From Chrysophaeum taylorii (taxonomy: Eukaryota > Sar > Pelagophyceae > Pelagomonadales > Pelagomonadaceae), in the NCBI GenBank assembly GCA_029834535.1, contig JAQMWT010000314.1, forward strand, positions 868,001 to 932,000: a stretch of DNA of 64,000 nucleotides, written 5' to 3'. The notes under the pieces are model-generated. The model was not told the origin of the DNA. It saw nothing but the letters and a program-made list of their open reading frames with translations, and searched no databases. The translations under genes and the position numbers were made by a program. Of this stretch, positions 1 through 12,192 are shown one piece after another. Numbering within the stretch: the stretch's first letter is position 1; each line of letters starts with the position of its first letter.

Positions 1-1193
1 TAACAAGCTCAAGTCCATTTATTTCGTGGGAAGCCCCCCGATAGGTCCAACTCGACGACGCAAGGATCATAAACTCGGCGTGGTTATGGGCCCGTCTACT
101 CGGCAGTGGCTCAAGTCCTAGCGACGCGTGCTCTTATAACCAGCGGCCCGAACTCGGTCGCTTTGTTGTCTGTCTCAAGCAACCGCAGCGGCGAGAACCA
201 GGTTTTAGCTTTCATAGTTTGACGCCATGGGCCATGGCATGGCAGCGCCAAGTCCTGACCAAGTGGCGTGGTTTTTCTACCTCTCGTGCCCTGATTGGTC
301 CATTGAAAGACTCTGACATCAGCAACCACCAATTGAATGACTCGCTGAGTTCTCTGGGGGTTTCGGTCGTTTGAGTTGAAGTTAGCGTCCGTTGGTCTTC
401 TTGGAAGTTATCGACTACCTGGGAAACCGATCGTGGGAGTCAACCGATTCGTCGAGGGACTACCGTGGGTTGCGAGGACGTTTTCGCTGCGATGGTGCGC
501 TGTGCGGTCCGGATATCTCGCGACCGAGAGTCCCGAGATCAATCGCCTCTCGAGATTAGTCCTTCGCATCGCGACAGATAGGATGCGGCATCCAAGCCCT
601 GAGCGCGATCGGGATCTTCGTGGTGGTGATGATGTCAGTTTCGAGGTACGACGAGCTCGCGGACGAGAGCTTCTCGACAGGGTGCTGACGCTGCTGCTTA
701 TTATTGGCGCAGTCTCCCTCAAGCCAGGCAGGCGCGCGCGCGGTCGAGAGCCGGAACGCGTCGTGCGGGTGGCGGTACTTGCAGTTTTTTTGCGCATGGT
801 ATATGTGCGTGTGCGTCTTCCAAAGAGGTTTATTTATTTATTTATTTATTTATTTATTTTGGCGGATAATATCCTTTTTGTTCAAACGACGAATATTATG
901 TCTCTCAGAAAGACCCCGACTTGATCGAAATGGTGATCGAAGGCATCTCGGCGCCAATCTGCCTCATCCTCACCATCGCCGAGCACGCCAGGATGCTCGT
1001 CCTCCTCCTCCTCCTCCTCGCTGTCCTCCCCGACGACGACGACGGCGGTACACCGCGCACCCACCTTTCTCTTCCGCCACCGTCGTGATCGAGGACCTAT
1101 GATGATATTTAAATGCTGCTGCTGCTGCTGCTTAGAGAAGAGGAAGAACAATCTCGGAGGGGGACTAGTTGAATGAATTCTCCTCCTTGGATC
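1..1193. other. No recognisable gene; simple repeats
   Basis: I see no gene I can support here. The stretch holds a (TTTA)n run near 832-862, a CT/CTC-rich run near 998-1025 and a CTG run near 1112-1132. Short frames on both strands exist, including a hydrophobic plus-strand one around 930-1090, but none shows a known domain and their composition follows the simple repeats. Confidence 0.5.
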
Positions 1194-2051
1194 TTAGGCC
1201 GCGTCTACGTTTGTGAGGATGTTGGTCTTGAGGGCGGCCTGGAGGTCGGCGACGGCCTGGGGGGCGTGAGGGATGAAGAGGGTGTTCGAGTTGGTGGCGC
1301 CGACTTCCTTGAGCATGTCGAAGTACTGCGTGACGAGGAGGAGGTCCATGACGTCCTTAGGGGTAGTGCCGCGAATCTCGCCAGAAAATTCGAGTATAGA
1401 GTCGCGAAGGCCGCCAACGATGGCCTGGCGTTGGCGCGCGACCCCGACCCCCGACAAGTACTTGCTCTCCGCGTCGGCCTCGGCCGCCTTGACCTGGACG
1501 ATTTTGTCGGCCTCGGCCTTTTCCTTGGAGGCCTCCCGGAGGCGACGACTCGCATTGATTTCGTTCATGCTCATCTTCACCCGCTGATCCGGCGAGATGT
1601 CGGTGACGAGGGCTTTGCAAATGTGGTACCCGTAGGTCGACATGGTCTCGTCGAGGTGAGTCTTGACGGCCGTCGCGAGGTCCTCCTTAGAACTGAAGGA
1701 CTCGTCGAGGTCCATTCTAGGCAACGTCGACCTCACGACGTCGAAGACGTACGCCTGAATCTGGAGTTCGGGGTTCGCGAGCCGGTAGTACGCGTCGTAC
1801 GCCGCCTTGGCGATCGCCTCGTACTGGACAGATATCACCACGTTCACGAACACGTTGTCCTTTGTCTTCGTTTCGCAGTTTACGTCCAGTTGCTGCACGC
1901 GGAGCGAAACTTTACCAACCAGGGTCTCGCACGGCCACGCGACGCAGTGGAACCCGGGACCCGTCAGCCGCGAGAACTTCCCGCACCGTTCCATCACCCC
2001 AATATTTTGGGTGCGGACGCACACGCAGCACAGACACCCCTCGGTGCACAT
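1194..2051 (-). CDS. SPFH/band-7 protein, hypersensitive-induced reaction (HIR) type
   Basis: Predicted 285-residue membrane-scaffold protein of the stomatin/prohibitin/flotillin/HIR superfamily. These proteins oligomerise on the cytosolic face of membranes and organise microdomains. The match is nearly full length: a Cys-rich N-terminus (MCTEGCLCCVC, a likely acylation site), then SLRVQQLDVNCETKTKDNVF, QIQAYVFDVVRSTLP, a charged region with MNEINASRRLREA and KYLSGVGVARQRQAIV, and a C-terminal KDVMDLLLVTQYFDMLKEVGA. All are HIR hallmarks. I start at the Met at 2051 because the Cys-rich segment follows directly, as in plant HIRs; an upstream in-frame Met at 2096 would add 15 unconserved residues. 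No transmembrane helix is evident, so attachment is probably by lipid. The family assignment is firm; the physiological role in an alga is not known from sequence. Confidence 0.93.
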   Translation of the reverse strand: MCTEGCLCCVCVRTQNIGVMERCGKFSRLTGPGFHCVAWPCETLVGKVSLRVQQLDVNCETKTKDNVFVNVVISVQYEAIAKAAYDAYYRLANPELQIQAYVFDVVRSTLPRMDLDESFSSKEDLATAVKTHLDETMSTYGYHICKALVTDISPDQRVKMSMNEINASRRLREASKEKAEADKIVQVKAAEADAESKYLSGVGVARQRQAIVGGLRDSILEFSGEIRGTTPKDVMDLLLVTQYFDMLKEVGATNSNTLFIPHAPQAVADLQAALKTNILTNVDAA

Positions 2052-2317
2052 CCTCCTCCTACCGCCACAACGGTTCTCTAACGGACAAGTCCACAACGCT
2101 CTTGTGTTTTTTTGGGGTTTTAAGGAGGAGAGGACCTGTGTGGGTGGGCAGCAGACGAGGCATCAACGACGGCGAGAATAGTGCAATATGCGCATAAAAA
2201 AAGCGGGGTGGGGGACAAGAGGGAGAGGGGCTGGGAACGCGAGCCACTTGACGTGCGCGGCAGGTCTCCATAGAAAAGAGAAGAGTCGTCGGCTCTTAGA
2301 GATAGACAAGTGCAGGC

Positions 2318-2610
2318 CAGTAAGTTCACCTAGTCCCAATCTCTAACCCCAGTAAGTTCACCTGTTTCTGTTAAGTTCACCTAGTCCCAATCTCTAACCC
2401 CAGTAAGTTCGGCGTAAACCGACTCGTGCTCACACCACTCCTTCGAGCTCGTCGCTCTCGCCTCCGCCAATCTAAGCTGCTTTGATCCGCACACGCCGCT
2501 AACCTTTGAGTTTACTCTAAAACCCCCAGTAAGTTCACCTGGTCACTCAGTTCACCTAGTCCCAATCTCAAACCCCAGTAAGTCCACCTGGTCCCAGTAA
2601 GCTCACCTAC
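2318..2610. repeat. Diverged tandem repeat, ~30-bp unit
   Basis: Imperfect copies of a unit containing CCAGTAAGTTCACCTAGTCC followed by CAATCTCTAACC lie at 2318-2410 and again at 2527-2610, with unrelated sequence between the two blocks. Copies differ by substitutions and by loss of parts of the unit. There are no unique spacers of constant length, so this is not a CRISPR array. No coding role is visible. Confidence 0.75.
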
Positions 2611-3439
2611 AGTGCGCGTGTAGACGCCGGGAGGGGGCTTATCGGTATTGCGCAGCACGTGTGGGGTAGGGTGGAGTCGTCGACTCAGAAGAGCATATCC
2701 TCGGGGTTGCCGATCGACAGAGAGCCGCGTAGAGCTGGACGTGACAGAAGACGGGCTTGGGCGAGAGGACGCCGACCTCGCGGGGCGTCTGGCCCTAGCT
2801 CTTGGTGATCGTTTGGCGTCGGCGGGCCCTAAGGGATACAGGTTGGAGGAGCCTCGGTGACAACGACACGATCGATCATGTATCTGGTACCATTGCAGTG
2901 GCCGTGCGACGGGTCGAGGTTGCGAAGACTTTAAGCTCGCGATCAAAGTCAGCATGCCGTTGGTTGTCAGGGAGTTGAAAACTCGACTGTTAAGAGCGAG
3001 GCGTCGTCTTCCGACCCAACCTAGTCGGCCGAAAAGAACTCCGACGCCTCGTCTCCGGGAAAAAAAGGCCGCGGTCATTCATGCGCGCGTTGTCAGCATC
3101 GACAACATCGTTTCAACGGGGCGTGAGAATGGCGCGCTGGCTAAAAGAGCCGCCGCGGGTCGTGGAAATAGTCTGCGAGGTCGCCGTAGACGGCTTCGAG
3201 GATCAATGGCCGGCTCGCGGGCCTACATGATCCTTACCCTAAATCGAGGGACAAACTCGCTGTGCCCTCACCGCCCTCACCCATGTCGCCGCCTCGGGGA
3301 ACCCCGCCCAGGCCGCCCGATCCCAGCAGGACGTCACCCTTCGTCGCACATACGTCCGGCGGCAGCATGCGTACGACCTACGGGCGGGGCCCGTCCTCTC
3401 TTCGCCTGCCCCACGCCTCGGCGATGGCCCCGACTAGGT
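2611..3439. other. Non-coding or degraded sequence, no gene recognised
   Basis: No frame here shows a known motif. Overlapping Arg/Pro-rich frames occur on both strands at 2512-3078 and 2954-3544, which is what high GC produces by chance. The segment lies between two repeat families at the edge of the accessory island and may be decayed mobile DNA. Confidence 0.4.
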
Positions 3440-3575
3440 CCCGCGTACTTATCTCCGCCCGTCAGGCACATCCCTCATACCCCACAAACCCACCCACATC
3501 CTTCATGCTCCCCACACACCCCCCTCTTAGCAGTCGACATTTAAAGACAAACAAACAGACAGACAAACATCTGTC
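3440..3575. repeat. Dispersed repeat, copy 1 (second copy near 48.95 kb)
   Basis: The segment beginning CCCGCGTACTTATCTCCGCC, running through ATCCTTCATGCTCCCCACAC and CTCTTAGCAGTCGACATTTA into an (ACAGAC)-type run, is repeated almost unchanged at 48951-49094. Two copies 45 kb apart in the same orientation indicate a dispersed repeat family, perhaps the end of a mobile element. No coding potential is seen. Confidence 0.8.
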
Positions 3576-3600
3576 GATTAGTACTACTATTAGTAGTTAG

Positions 3601-3801
3601 GAAACTTCCATTTAGGGTTAGGAACCCCCCCAGCCCCCTCTTAACCACCCCACCACCACACTTATACAACCACTAAATCGCTGTGTCGTACACCACCGTG
3701 CTGCTGCTCTTTGTGTCGTCGTTAGAGGACAGGACGAAAGGCAGCACTACCACTGCCACCATTCTCTACCAGAGGCACAGTGATTTTTACTGTTTTCTAG
3801 G
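3601..3801 (+). repeat. Left copy of ~195-bp direct repeat flanking the Pro/Thr-rich element
   Basis: This segment starts GAAACTTCCATTTAGGGTTA and ends CTGTTTTCTAGG. It is repeated in direct orientation at 14212-14400 with high identity. The left copy is longer by several small duplications (ACC, CTG and GTC triplets), which suggests slippage. The pair brackets the 4.0-14.2 kb reading frame, like short long terminal repeats. However, they lack TG...CA ends and I see no primer-binding site just inside, so their nature is open. Both carry a telomere-like TTAGGGTTAGG near their start. Confidence 0.75.
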
Positions 3802-5849
3802 TAAGGACCCAGTCCGGTACTCGTAGAGATAAGTCCTCCGAAGGACGTCGATCTCGATCGACGTCTCGGACAAAGGCTCAGGATTTCCAGGCAAGTGCAA
3901 TCTCCTGAAGTTCCTGAAAGTTTTAAGACCGTAGTCAAGTTTCATCGCTTGCTACTGGTGAAAAAGTGTGAAAAAGTGTGAAAGGCAACCAACAACGCGC
4001 AAAACGCAACCCCGAAAACGATGGCGACTCAAGACCCACAAGTCCCGAGTCTGGAAGTAGCGACGCAATTCGCTACACAACAAGCTCACTGGCACCAGCT
4101 CCAAGCTAAGTTGCAACAGCTCAACGCTAATTTCTTAGATCAACTCGCCGCCGATCAAGCCTGCCTTAAGAGCCAAACACGCTGCCGAAAGAGCTGCACT
4201 CGCCGAAGAATTCGCTGCAGAAAGAGCTGCGCTCGCCGAAAAATTCGCCGCCGCAATCGAAGCTCAAGAAGTGCAACTCGATCAAGACGAGCAACTCGAA
4301 CAAGCTCCCCAACCAGCTGTTCATACGGCAACTCCCCTTAAGCACAAGCAAACTTCTCACGAAGTCACGACCCAAGACCCGATCATCTCGATGGTCACCC
4401 CCCCTCATGCCGACAACCCCACTGGATGTCAACCACCCCACGGCAAAGTCTCAGACCCCACTGCCTTCCCTCCGGACCCAGGCATAGCCAAGGTTACTCC
4501 ACAACCTAGCACACCCCACGTTCACGAGAACACTCCACCTTGTTTGAATATCGCACCAGCAATATTGAACACTCCACCACCACAACCAATAAACACTACT
4601 CCCTTCACTCCGCCAACCCCACCGGAGCCTCCACCTCCTTCACTGGAGCCTAACTCCCCACTATCGGCGACTCCCGCTACACCACATATACAAGTTCCCC
4701 AACATCCTCGTCAACCCTCTCGCCGCACCACTCATCTTCTTGATGATCATGCCATATACGGCCATGACGGCCCCGGCACCTTCATCCCTGACCAAGCCCC
4801 CACCGCGGCTCAAGCTCATGCCGCCCCACTGTCGGATTCCCTTGTCCGATACCCATCATCTTCCGCTCAGGACTTTCCTCTCCATCCACAAGACCATGCC
4901 ACCTACGGCCACGACGGCCCCGGCACTTCCATTTCTACCACAGCTCCTTCCGCGGCTCAAGTTCCTGCCGCCCAACCATCGCACCATCCTGACAGACCTT
5001 CATTTCCTTTCGAAAGTCGCTGTTCCCCCGATTTGCACCTCCACCCGCGTGACTATGCATTCTACGACTACGACCATTCCTCCGTCCCCACTCGAGTCCC
5101 CACTAAAGCAACACTCCACCTCCTTTCTCCAAGTTCCAATGCACCTCCGTCTGAGCTCCAACGCGAGTTGGCCACAACTACGGCTGCATTCCGCTCCCAA
5201 ACCGCTGAATTGGCCGCAACCAAGTCCATTCTCATTCGCAAGGATGACGCTGTGTCCTCCACAGCCAACAAACTCACCACCACCGACGCCGCCTTGGCTT
5301 TCGCCACTGCCCAGCTCGCCATCCAAGCCGACGAACTGGTCTCCACCCAAGCCGAACACCATCTAACCCACACCCAGCTCAAGGCACTCGAAACTGCCCA
5401 CGCTGACATCCGCAGCTCCCACCTAGAAACCAACGCCGCCCTCCAAACCATTCTTACCTCATTGGATGCCACTCACCCCACCCAAGATGCTGCATCGCAT
5501 CTTTCACCTCCTTTCCCCATCCACAACCAACATTCATCCCCTTCCGAACCAACCTCCAATGCCTCTCCCCCGATTCTCCCCGAGTATCATCACCACCTCC
5601 ACGGATGCCCTGGACCCGGTTCTCCTGGTTCACCACCCATTCCGTCTCTCTGTTCTCAAACCCCCGCCATCTCTGGCCCCTCCTCCTCTACCCACTCAAC
5701 CTTCGCCTCTTTGGCACCCCCTGAACCCCTTTGCACCCGCTCGCCGTATCCGCTACCTGGTTCATTCCAACTCGACCACATCGCCGCGTCCGAGTTGCGA
5801 GGGCGTACATTCAACACCAGCGACCGTACCCCTACCACCAGCGAAGATC

Positions 5850-5913
5850 TAACTAACTAACTAACTTCGGACCTCTCCCGGGCATGGGAGCCAGGCTGGG
5901 CCGGCAGTAGCCA
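5850..5913 (-). mobile_element. 64-bp severely 5'-truncated LINE tail with 13-bp target-site duplication
   Basis: Identical 13-bp sequences ACCAGCGAAGATC lie at 5837-5849 and 5914-5926 and bracket this insert. The insert begins with a (TAAC)n run. From 5861 to 5910 it is 49/50 identical to 30893-30942, which lies downstream of a recognisable LINE C-terminal coding fragment on the minus strand. Read on the minus strand it is therefore a LINE 3' end with a (GTTA)n tail, copied in by target-primed reverse transcription. It creates the stop that ends the upstream frame; removal with one duplication copy restores the frame. Confidence 0.85.
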
Positions 5914-8900
5914 ACCAGCGAAGATCACCACGTGCAAAGTCCCACCAAGAATCAAGACCACCCAAATCAAGAGTCGACAAGTTCCGAACTATCAAAAGAC
6001 AGCTATTTGCCAGATGGTCATGCTCACCATCATGCTGCCAAGACATGCATAAGGGCTTCTTCTCTCTTCGGGCACAACGGCCCAGGAAGCAATCTTGTCG
6101 AAGAAACACCAAGCCATCTCGATCCCACTTTCGACAAGTCAAAGACCAATACACCTCAAGATGCTCCCGAGTATTATGCCTACATCGACCATGGCAACCA
6201 CACCCAAGAACCTAAGGCTCCGCCGTATTCCATGCACCGGGCACAAGAGCCGCAGGCCACTGACAACATCCCTTCCGATTCAGTCCCCTGGTATGATGCA
6301 TACAGCGAAGTAGCAAGACCCACTTCACAAGCCTCGAAGATGGTCTCCTCGACCATTCCAGATCAGCCGCCTGATCCAAGCAGCACCAATGACCCCGCAA
6401 TGCCGAATCCACAAGGACAAGACACGCTGTCAACGGTCCCACGGTCACCATACTCGCAGGCACTCACCGCACCTGCAGGTATCAGCTCAGATTCACCAGG
6501 CACTCCCGCCTTGTTCGATATCACTCGATCAACAGCTCCCGATCACTTCGAAGCTGGTTCCGCCTCGCCGCCTCCCCTCCTCGAAGACAGGCGCGCACTG
6601 CCGCTCACCGGCGCTTGCTGCTGCACCCACCATCCACCTTCTCGGTTGGATGCACTGGATGACACTGCTCAGCAGGTTGCATGGACCCATCTGCGACCGC
6701 CATGTAACGATTTGATGGATGTCTTCGCACGAGCACCAGTCGCAACACCTGATCACACGCTCCCTATCTTTCGGTCAGAGGACGCACTCCTTTCGACTAC
6801 CGATCCTTATGTCTTACCGCAACCAAGCCTCTGGAAACCTTTCCCCATGGCTGCAGTAACAGACACAGATTTCTTTTTTTGCGAGAGTTCTGAACGACCC
6901 GATCAGCCGCAAACTATGCACAATTCCATTGCGACCACTTCGGTCCTGTGTGTCCCCTTGCATAGCTCTCTTCTGGACGCCACACGCTTGCGCTGCCTCC
7001 GAAAAATCGACTTTGCGCTCTCAGGAAACATTATCCGCGCACTATGCACAGACTCGCTTCAACTGAGCCACTTCTGTAAGCATTTTCGCATCACTGGAAT
7101 GCACGACAAACGCTCCACGCCAGCTGCCGGCTCCACCACAAACATGCACCCAAGTCACGTACGTTGCCTGCCTCAAAAGCGTCTTATCGCTCGGCACGTC
7201 ACTCCTCATTCGACGCATGTCACATGCCCGCACCTTCGAATGCTCTACAAGCCTAAGGGCAACCCTGGCCACTACGGCACTCACCACTCTGGTCCCAGCA
7301 TCTCCGCTATTGAGGATGCACCCAGCAGGGCTGATCCTTACATCGCCTTTGGTTCAACTGCACTCTCCCTCGGCAACCCCTCTTTTCGACTTCCCGCACT
7401 GGACCCCAAGCATTTCAGGCCGGATACTCTCCACCACGGGATCCCAGCTCACGCGCCCATCTGCCCTACCTTGCAGACAGGTCAGCCGCGAGCCACACTC
7501 CTTTTTGGCACTGACTTCGGACCACCCGCATCACGTGCTTTCGCTCTTGGAGCATGACACGCTTTTCGATGCTCTCCGCGTCACCGCCTTTAACACCACG
7601 ACACTCCTCATTTCCACCGACGCTCCGCGCCGCAACGTATCTCACGACCTTCAGATCACCAACCTAAGTCGCTCGCGCCCGCACCACGTCGCGCACGCCT
7701 TACGAGGGCGTATTTCAATTGGTGACCTCACAGGTCTTTCGATGCATTTTCCGACGTCCGACTTTGAACTTACGAGTTACTTTATGGCAATACCCAATGC
7801 CAAGACGTCCGAAGCTGCGCCAAAGCAACAGAAACTGCCAGACAAGAGAGCACTCAGCTCTCAACAGCTGCTCAACAGCTACGTAAAGTTTCGCACATAG
7901 CAACGAGTACTATCTCGCAGTCTCTATTGGACGACAAGACGAAAGATAAGACCACAACGGCTAGCTACACCAGCCAGCTCATTGATGTAGTAGACGAGAC
8001 AACGCAAACCAACTGCACAGCACGGTTCCAGAATATGCAGACGATGCTCAGGTCCAACGCTCAATTACTCGACCACGCAAACGTTCTGTCACCTGACCTT
8101 GCACTGCCACTGGCTCCTGTCTCATCCATAGCTGATGCACCCCATCCGATGGACCAATCCCTAAGAAATGTCCCGCTCGCAGAAGCACCACCACAGGACA
8201 CAAAGGCACATCATGAAGACACAGGTAAGCGCACCACGATCATGCGCACAAGCTCATTGCGCCTATCCGATCACGATGAGACGAAGCTACAGCTTTGCTT
8301 GACCCCTTCGCCTCTGGAACACAAAGGCCGCCTCTCAACCCCCCAGGCACCTGATCCTTCCCTGTCGCTGCAATCCGTATTAGCACAGACGATTTCGCCT
8401 CCCTGCACGACCGCAGATCAGGCACAAGCCAATGTCAGCACTCTGCAGAGTTATGCGCACCCGCTGGAATTTTACCAGCACTGCTACCTCAGCCAGTCAG
8501 GTCACTGCACCACCTCGGTCTCCCCTGACACCAGGTCGACGTATCGCTCATTCGCGACCACCACAAGTCATCTAATGGACGACTATGATCTCGAGCATGA
8601 ACTCATTGCAACGCTTGAGTCATGCCTAAGAAGGAATCCTACTTTGGAGTCACCTCAACCACTCCCACAGGAACTTTGGCCACCAGACGCCACCCATGCG
8701 CTCATGGTTTCTCCATTGGTTTCCTCCAAGGCATTTGACTGCAGCAGAGACAAAATGAAACCTCCCCATGCGACTATAACCGCATTCTCGTTTGGGACAC
8801 AAGCATTTACTTCATGTCATTTGTTTACGCCCATAGTACCGCGACACACGGCAACCAAGATACAAGTGGACTGCGTTCCACCCTCATCTCTGAGCGCCAC

Positions 8901-9334
8901 CCGCGACATGCTGCTCCCGGCACTACTAGCCAGTCCCATCACGTCTGATTCGGCTCCCATCGCTTTGTATGACGTCATATGTCATATTCCGATTAAAGCC
9001 CAGGCACCGCACAGGCTACAATGCACTCGCGACGGCACGCTCACCGCCCCTCTCGGTTTAGACTACGAACATTGCGCCACACCCCTGGTACACTCACAGT
9101 CAACTGAGACGCACGCTCGCTTGTCGTACAGTGCGATGCCCAAACACCTTTTGATTCATGATACGCAGAACACTGTCGTCTCAGCCACCGCTGAAGCACC
9201 TCCTCCGACCGCCGCCCGGCTCTGCGCTCGTTTCGCAATCATGGTCTCTCGGTCTCACCGGCAATTCGAAGATTCCACCCAGTTCGAATTACGAGGGCAC
9301 ATTAGTGTTCCACCGACGACAAAATCCGTTTCGA

Positions 9335-9342
9335 TTCGTATC
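9335..9342. repeat. hAT target-site duplication, left copy
   Basis: TTCGTATC, identical to 12211-12218 on the far side of the element. The last codon of the interrupted frame ends exactly at 9342. Confidence 0.95.
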
Positions 9343-9360
9343 CAGCGTTGGGAATTCACT
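9343..9360 (+). repeat. hAT terminal inverted repeat, left
   Basis: CAGCGTTGGGAATTCACT is the exact reverse complement of 12193-12210. Confidence 0.95.
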
Positions 9361-9484
9361 GAGCTCACTTCACTAGGTTCACTGAATTTGGTTCACTTCA
9401 CTCCACCGAAAATTTTCGTCCGAAGTCCAATGTTCACTTCACGTTCATTTACTTTGGCTGACGGCCTGACCGGGACCCCGTCTG

Positions 9485-11928
9485 ATGAGCGAAGTCGTGG
9501 AGGTGGAGGATAATGTTGATGATGAGGAGGAATACGCGGAACAGAAGGATGAGCACAAGAACGAGCCGATTGCGACGTCGATGCTGACGTGGAACACACC
9601 CGGCAAAAGTGGACGATCAACCAGGTCCAAGGTGTGGGACTGCGTGCGTCGACTGAAGGAAAATCATCCTGACCGCGTCAGTGGGAAGGCGACGCATGTG
9701 TGTATCCGGTGCTGGGAGCGCCTGAAGGTGACGAGAGACTTCAAGAAAGGCACATGGCAGACGACCAAGCCCTCTTCGGGCCCACTTCAAGGCTTCGCAT
9801 CCGGAGGAGGACGAGCTGGGACGTCAACAGCTCACCAAGAAACAGAAGACAGACCAAGAAAAGGAGGACGTCATGACGGCCGTGGGCGTTGTGGCAGCCT
9901 CGAAGGGTAAATCAGATATTACGAGATACTTCATGGCCATGCCCAGCCAGGCAAAGCACTCTTCCCTGATGGCGTTCTCGGCTCGGCACTACGTGTACAC
10001 GTCGCAGCGGATTTCCAAGCGCACCTTTGACGACGAAGATCATCGCAACCTAATTGAGGCGTATTACAGCGTCGGTGGCGGGAAAGGCAAGTGCCCGTTC
10101 ATGACTCGAAAGGCGCTGTTTGAATGGGTGGACGCTGAATATCGTTGCTTTGTTCGAATCTTGAAGCACGTCGTTACGGAGTGTTATGAAGCGGCTTTCG
10201 GCAATCCATTCGCCCAGGTGCTGCATGACGGCGGGACACTCAAGGATAAGTTCAAGCGACAGGCCATTGGCCTATCCTTCATCTGGCCCGATTGGAGTGG
10301 CGTTGAGACGGTGTGCGTGGGCCTTGTTCCAGCTGTCGACGGAACCGATTCCGGCACGGCTTCTCTGCTCCGTTCTGTGGTCGCGGAGCGTGCGAGAATC
10401 GATATCGATTTGGCGTCCGCAACCATTGTTCAAGACCGGGCTGCAATTGGCGTCGCTGAAGAAATTTTTGTTGAGGTCGAAACGTGTGACATGCATGATA
10501 TCTCAAAAATCTCGGCAACGGCATGTGGCGACTTGACGCGATCCAGAGGCAAGCAGGTGATCAATCCATTCCCAGCTGGCCAAGAGCTGCTGAACAGTGC
10601 CCACGATGGAGCCAAGTACTTTTCTTACGGCACACGTTTGAAAGACCTGCATGCGCTTTTGCCATTACAGCCGGCGAAACTGCCGAAGCTCAAGCTCGAC
10701 CTCATTAAGACGAGGTACCGGGTTCGATACCAACTTATTCGTTCCTTGCTGCGTATGCACCACGTGCTCAAACTGTACACGGCTACCAACATTGGACTCC
10801 CCTGGACAATCAGTGAGGAGCAATGGGTGGCGTTGGCTGAATTCGAGGCGAGTTTTGCTATAACGGACGAGGCCGTTGTTTTCGTGCAACATGAACACTT
10901 ATACCAGGGGGCGTACGCCGCATTGATCAGGCACAACATGATCGACTCTCTGCGAGCTGGGACGCTAGAAGTCATTGATCTCCCGAACATAACTGCGAAA
11001 TCCATGCCACGTAAGACTGTCGATGTTGACGACCTCAGCGAGACCGGAAAAATCTGTCTTCAGCGGGCTATACTCGAATGTGAGCGTCGGTTTTGCGGGA
11101 ATAATGAAAACTACGAGCGTCACTTCGACTACGAATTCAACGATCGCGAGCTGATTGCCTTCCTTCTTGACTTTCGGACTATGAACTGCCGGCACCTGTC
11201 GTCCAATCAGAGAGCTCAGGCCAGGAAGTTGCTTGCTCAAGGAAGAATATGTGATTTACGCACGGACTGCATTCCACCACGAAAAGGCAAAGACTTCCTC
11301 CGAGTCTGCGCCGCCCTCCGAGCCTGCGCCTGCGCGCAGCCTCTTGGCGGCACTCGACGCACCCGGCGCTTGGGACGACATTAGTGGCGACGTGCCTTCT
11401 TTTGCTATGCCTGAGAACCAGATGCCCGATTTCAATGTGGAGTTTGAACAGGTCTTCACTCAATGGATCAGGCTCTCGAGATCGCTCAACTGGAAAGTGC
11501 ATTATCCTGAACTTGAGAATAAGGATGAAGTCGGCTTCACAGATCTGGCTGTGCTCGACGTTTGAAAGCTGTATCGACCGCTCATCAAGGAGCAGTATGG
11601 GTTCCTTCCGGACATAGCGAGAGCTTCTAATCGTTCAATTGGTACACATGGCGCGCAGAGCTACTGTGAGCGCTGCCTGAGCATTGGAAATCTTGTCCTG
11701 ACTGAGGGAAACACGTTGCTCGGCGCGGGCGAGACGGACAAAGTTGCCCTACTGCGCATGAACAAGAATTTCTTCATTGCGGCGGCCCGGATTAAGTACA
11801 GGGACCTCGGACACGAGACCGAGTTCTTCAAAAACACCGAGAGCACCATCCCCGAGACTCTTTGGAGGTGGGGGTTGATGAGAAAGAACCAGACGAAGAT
11901 ACCGAGGTCGTTCGTTCACATCGCCTAA
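9485..11928 (+). pseudogene. hAT transposase with BED finger, disrupted by two frameshifts and a stop
   Basis: DDE-type transposase of the hAT family that would cut and paste the surrounding element. The first 9485-9780 encodes an acidic leader and the first half of a BED zinc finger (SKVWDCVRRL then HVCIRCWERLK, a C-x2-C pair). The matching H-x4-H (AHFKASH, 9780-9800) lies one frame on, so an extra G in the GGG at 9778-9780 splits the finger. The body, with DITRYFMAMPSQAK near 9915 and WISEEQW-like central segments, runs to about 11235, where a second shift is needed to reach EEYVIYARTAFHHEKAK. A TGA at 11563-11565 follows, and past it the same frame carries the C-terminal dimerisation block SYCERCLSIGNLVLTEGNTL to 11928. 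All standard parts are present in order, so the copy is a recently inactivated full transposase. Confidence 0.88.
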
Positions 11929-12192
11929 AGTAAGAAACACTGAACCACATCCACGGTAACTCCTCCTTCGTCCCGAAACGCGAATGAATATAAGAGCACC
12001 AGACCTAGGCAATAGCGCGCGGGGGGCACGGAACTGACGGGGCGCGGCAGGGACCGGCGCTGGCGTTAAAAAAAAAAAAAAGTGGCGTTCACTTCACAAA
12101 GGTTCACGATGGCCACGTAGGGTGACGTGTTCACTTCAAATCACTTCACCAATATTGCGTGGCTGGTGAAGTGGTTCACGTTCACTTGCTGA

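Noticed and set aside
376-924. 182-codon plus-strand frame as a gene
   Set aside because: The end is (TTTA)n translation (LFIYLFIYLFI) and the rest has no motif.
2318-2610. CRISPR-like spaced repeat
   Set aside because: Units are imperfect, directly adjacent or irregularly spaced, with no unique constant-length spacers, and the genome is eukaryotic.
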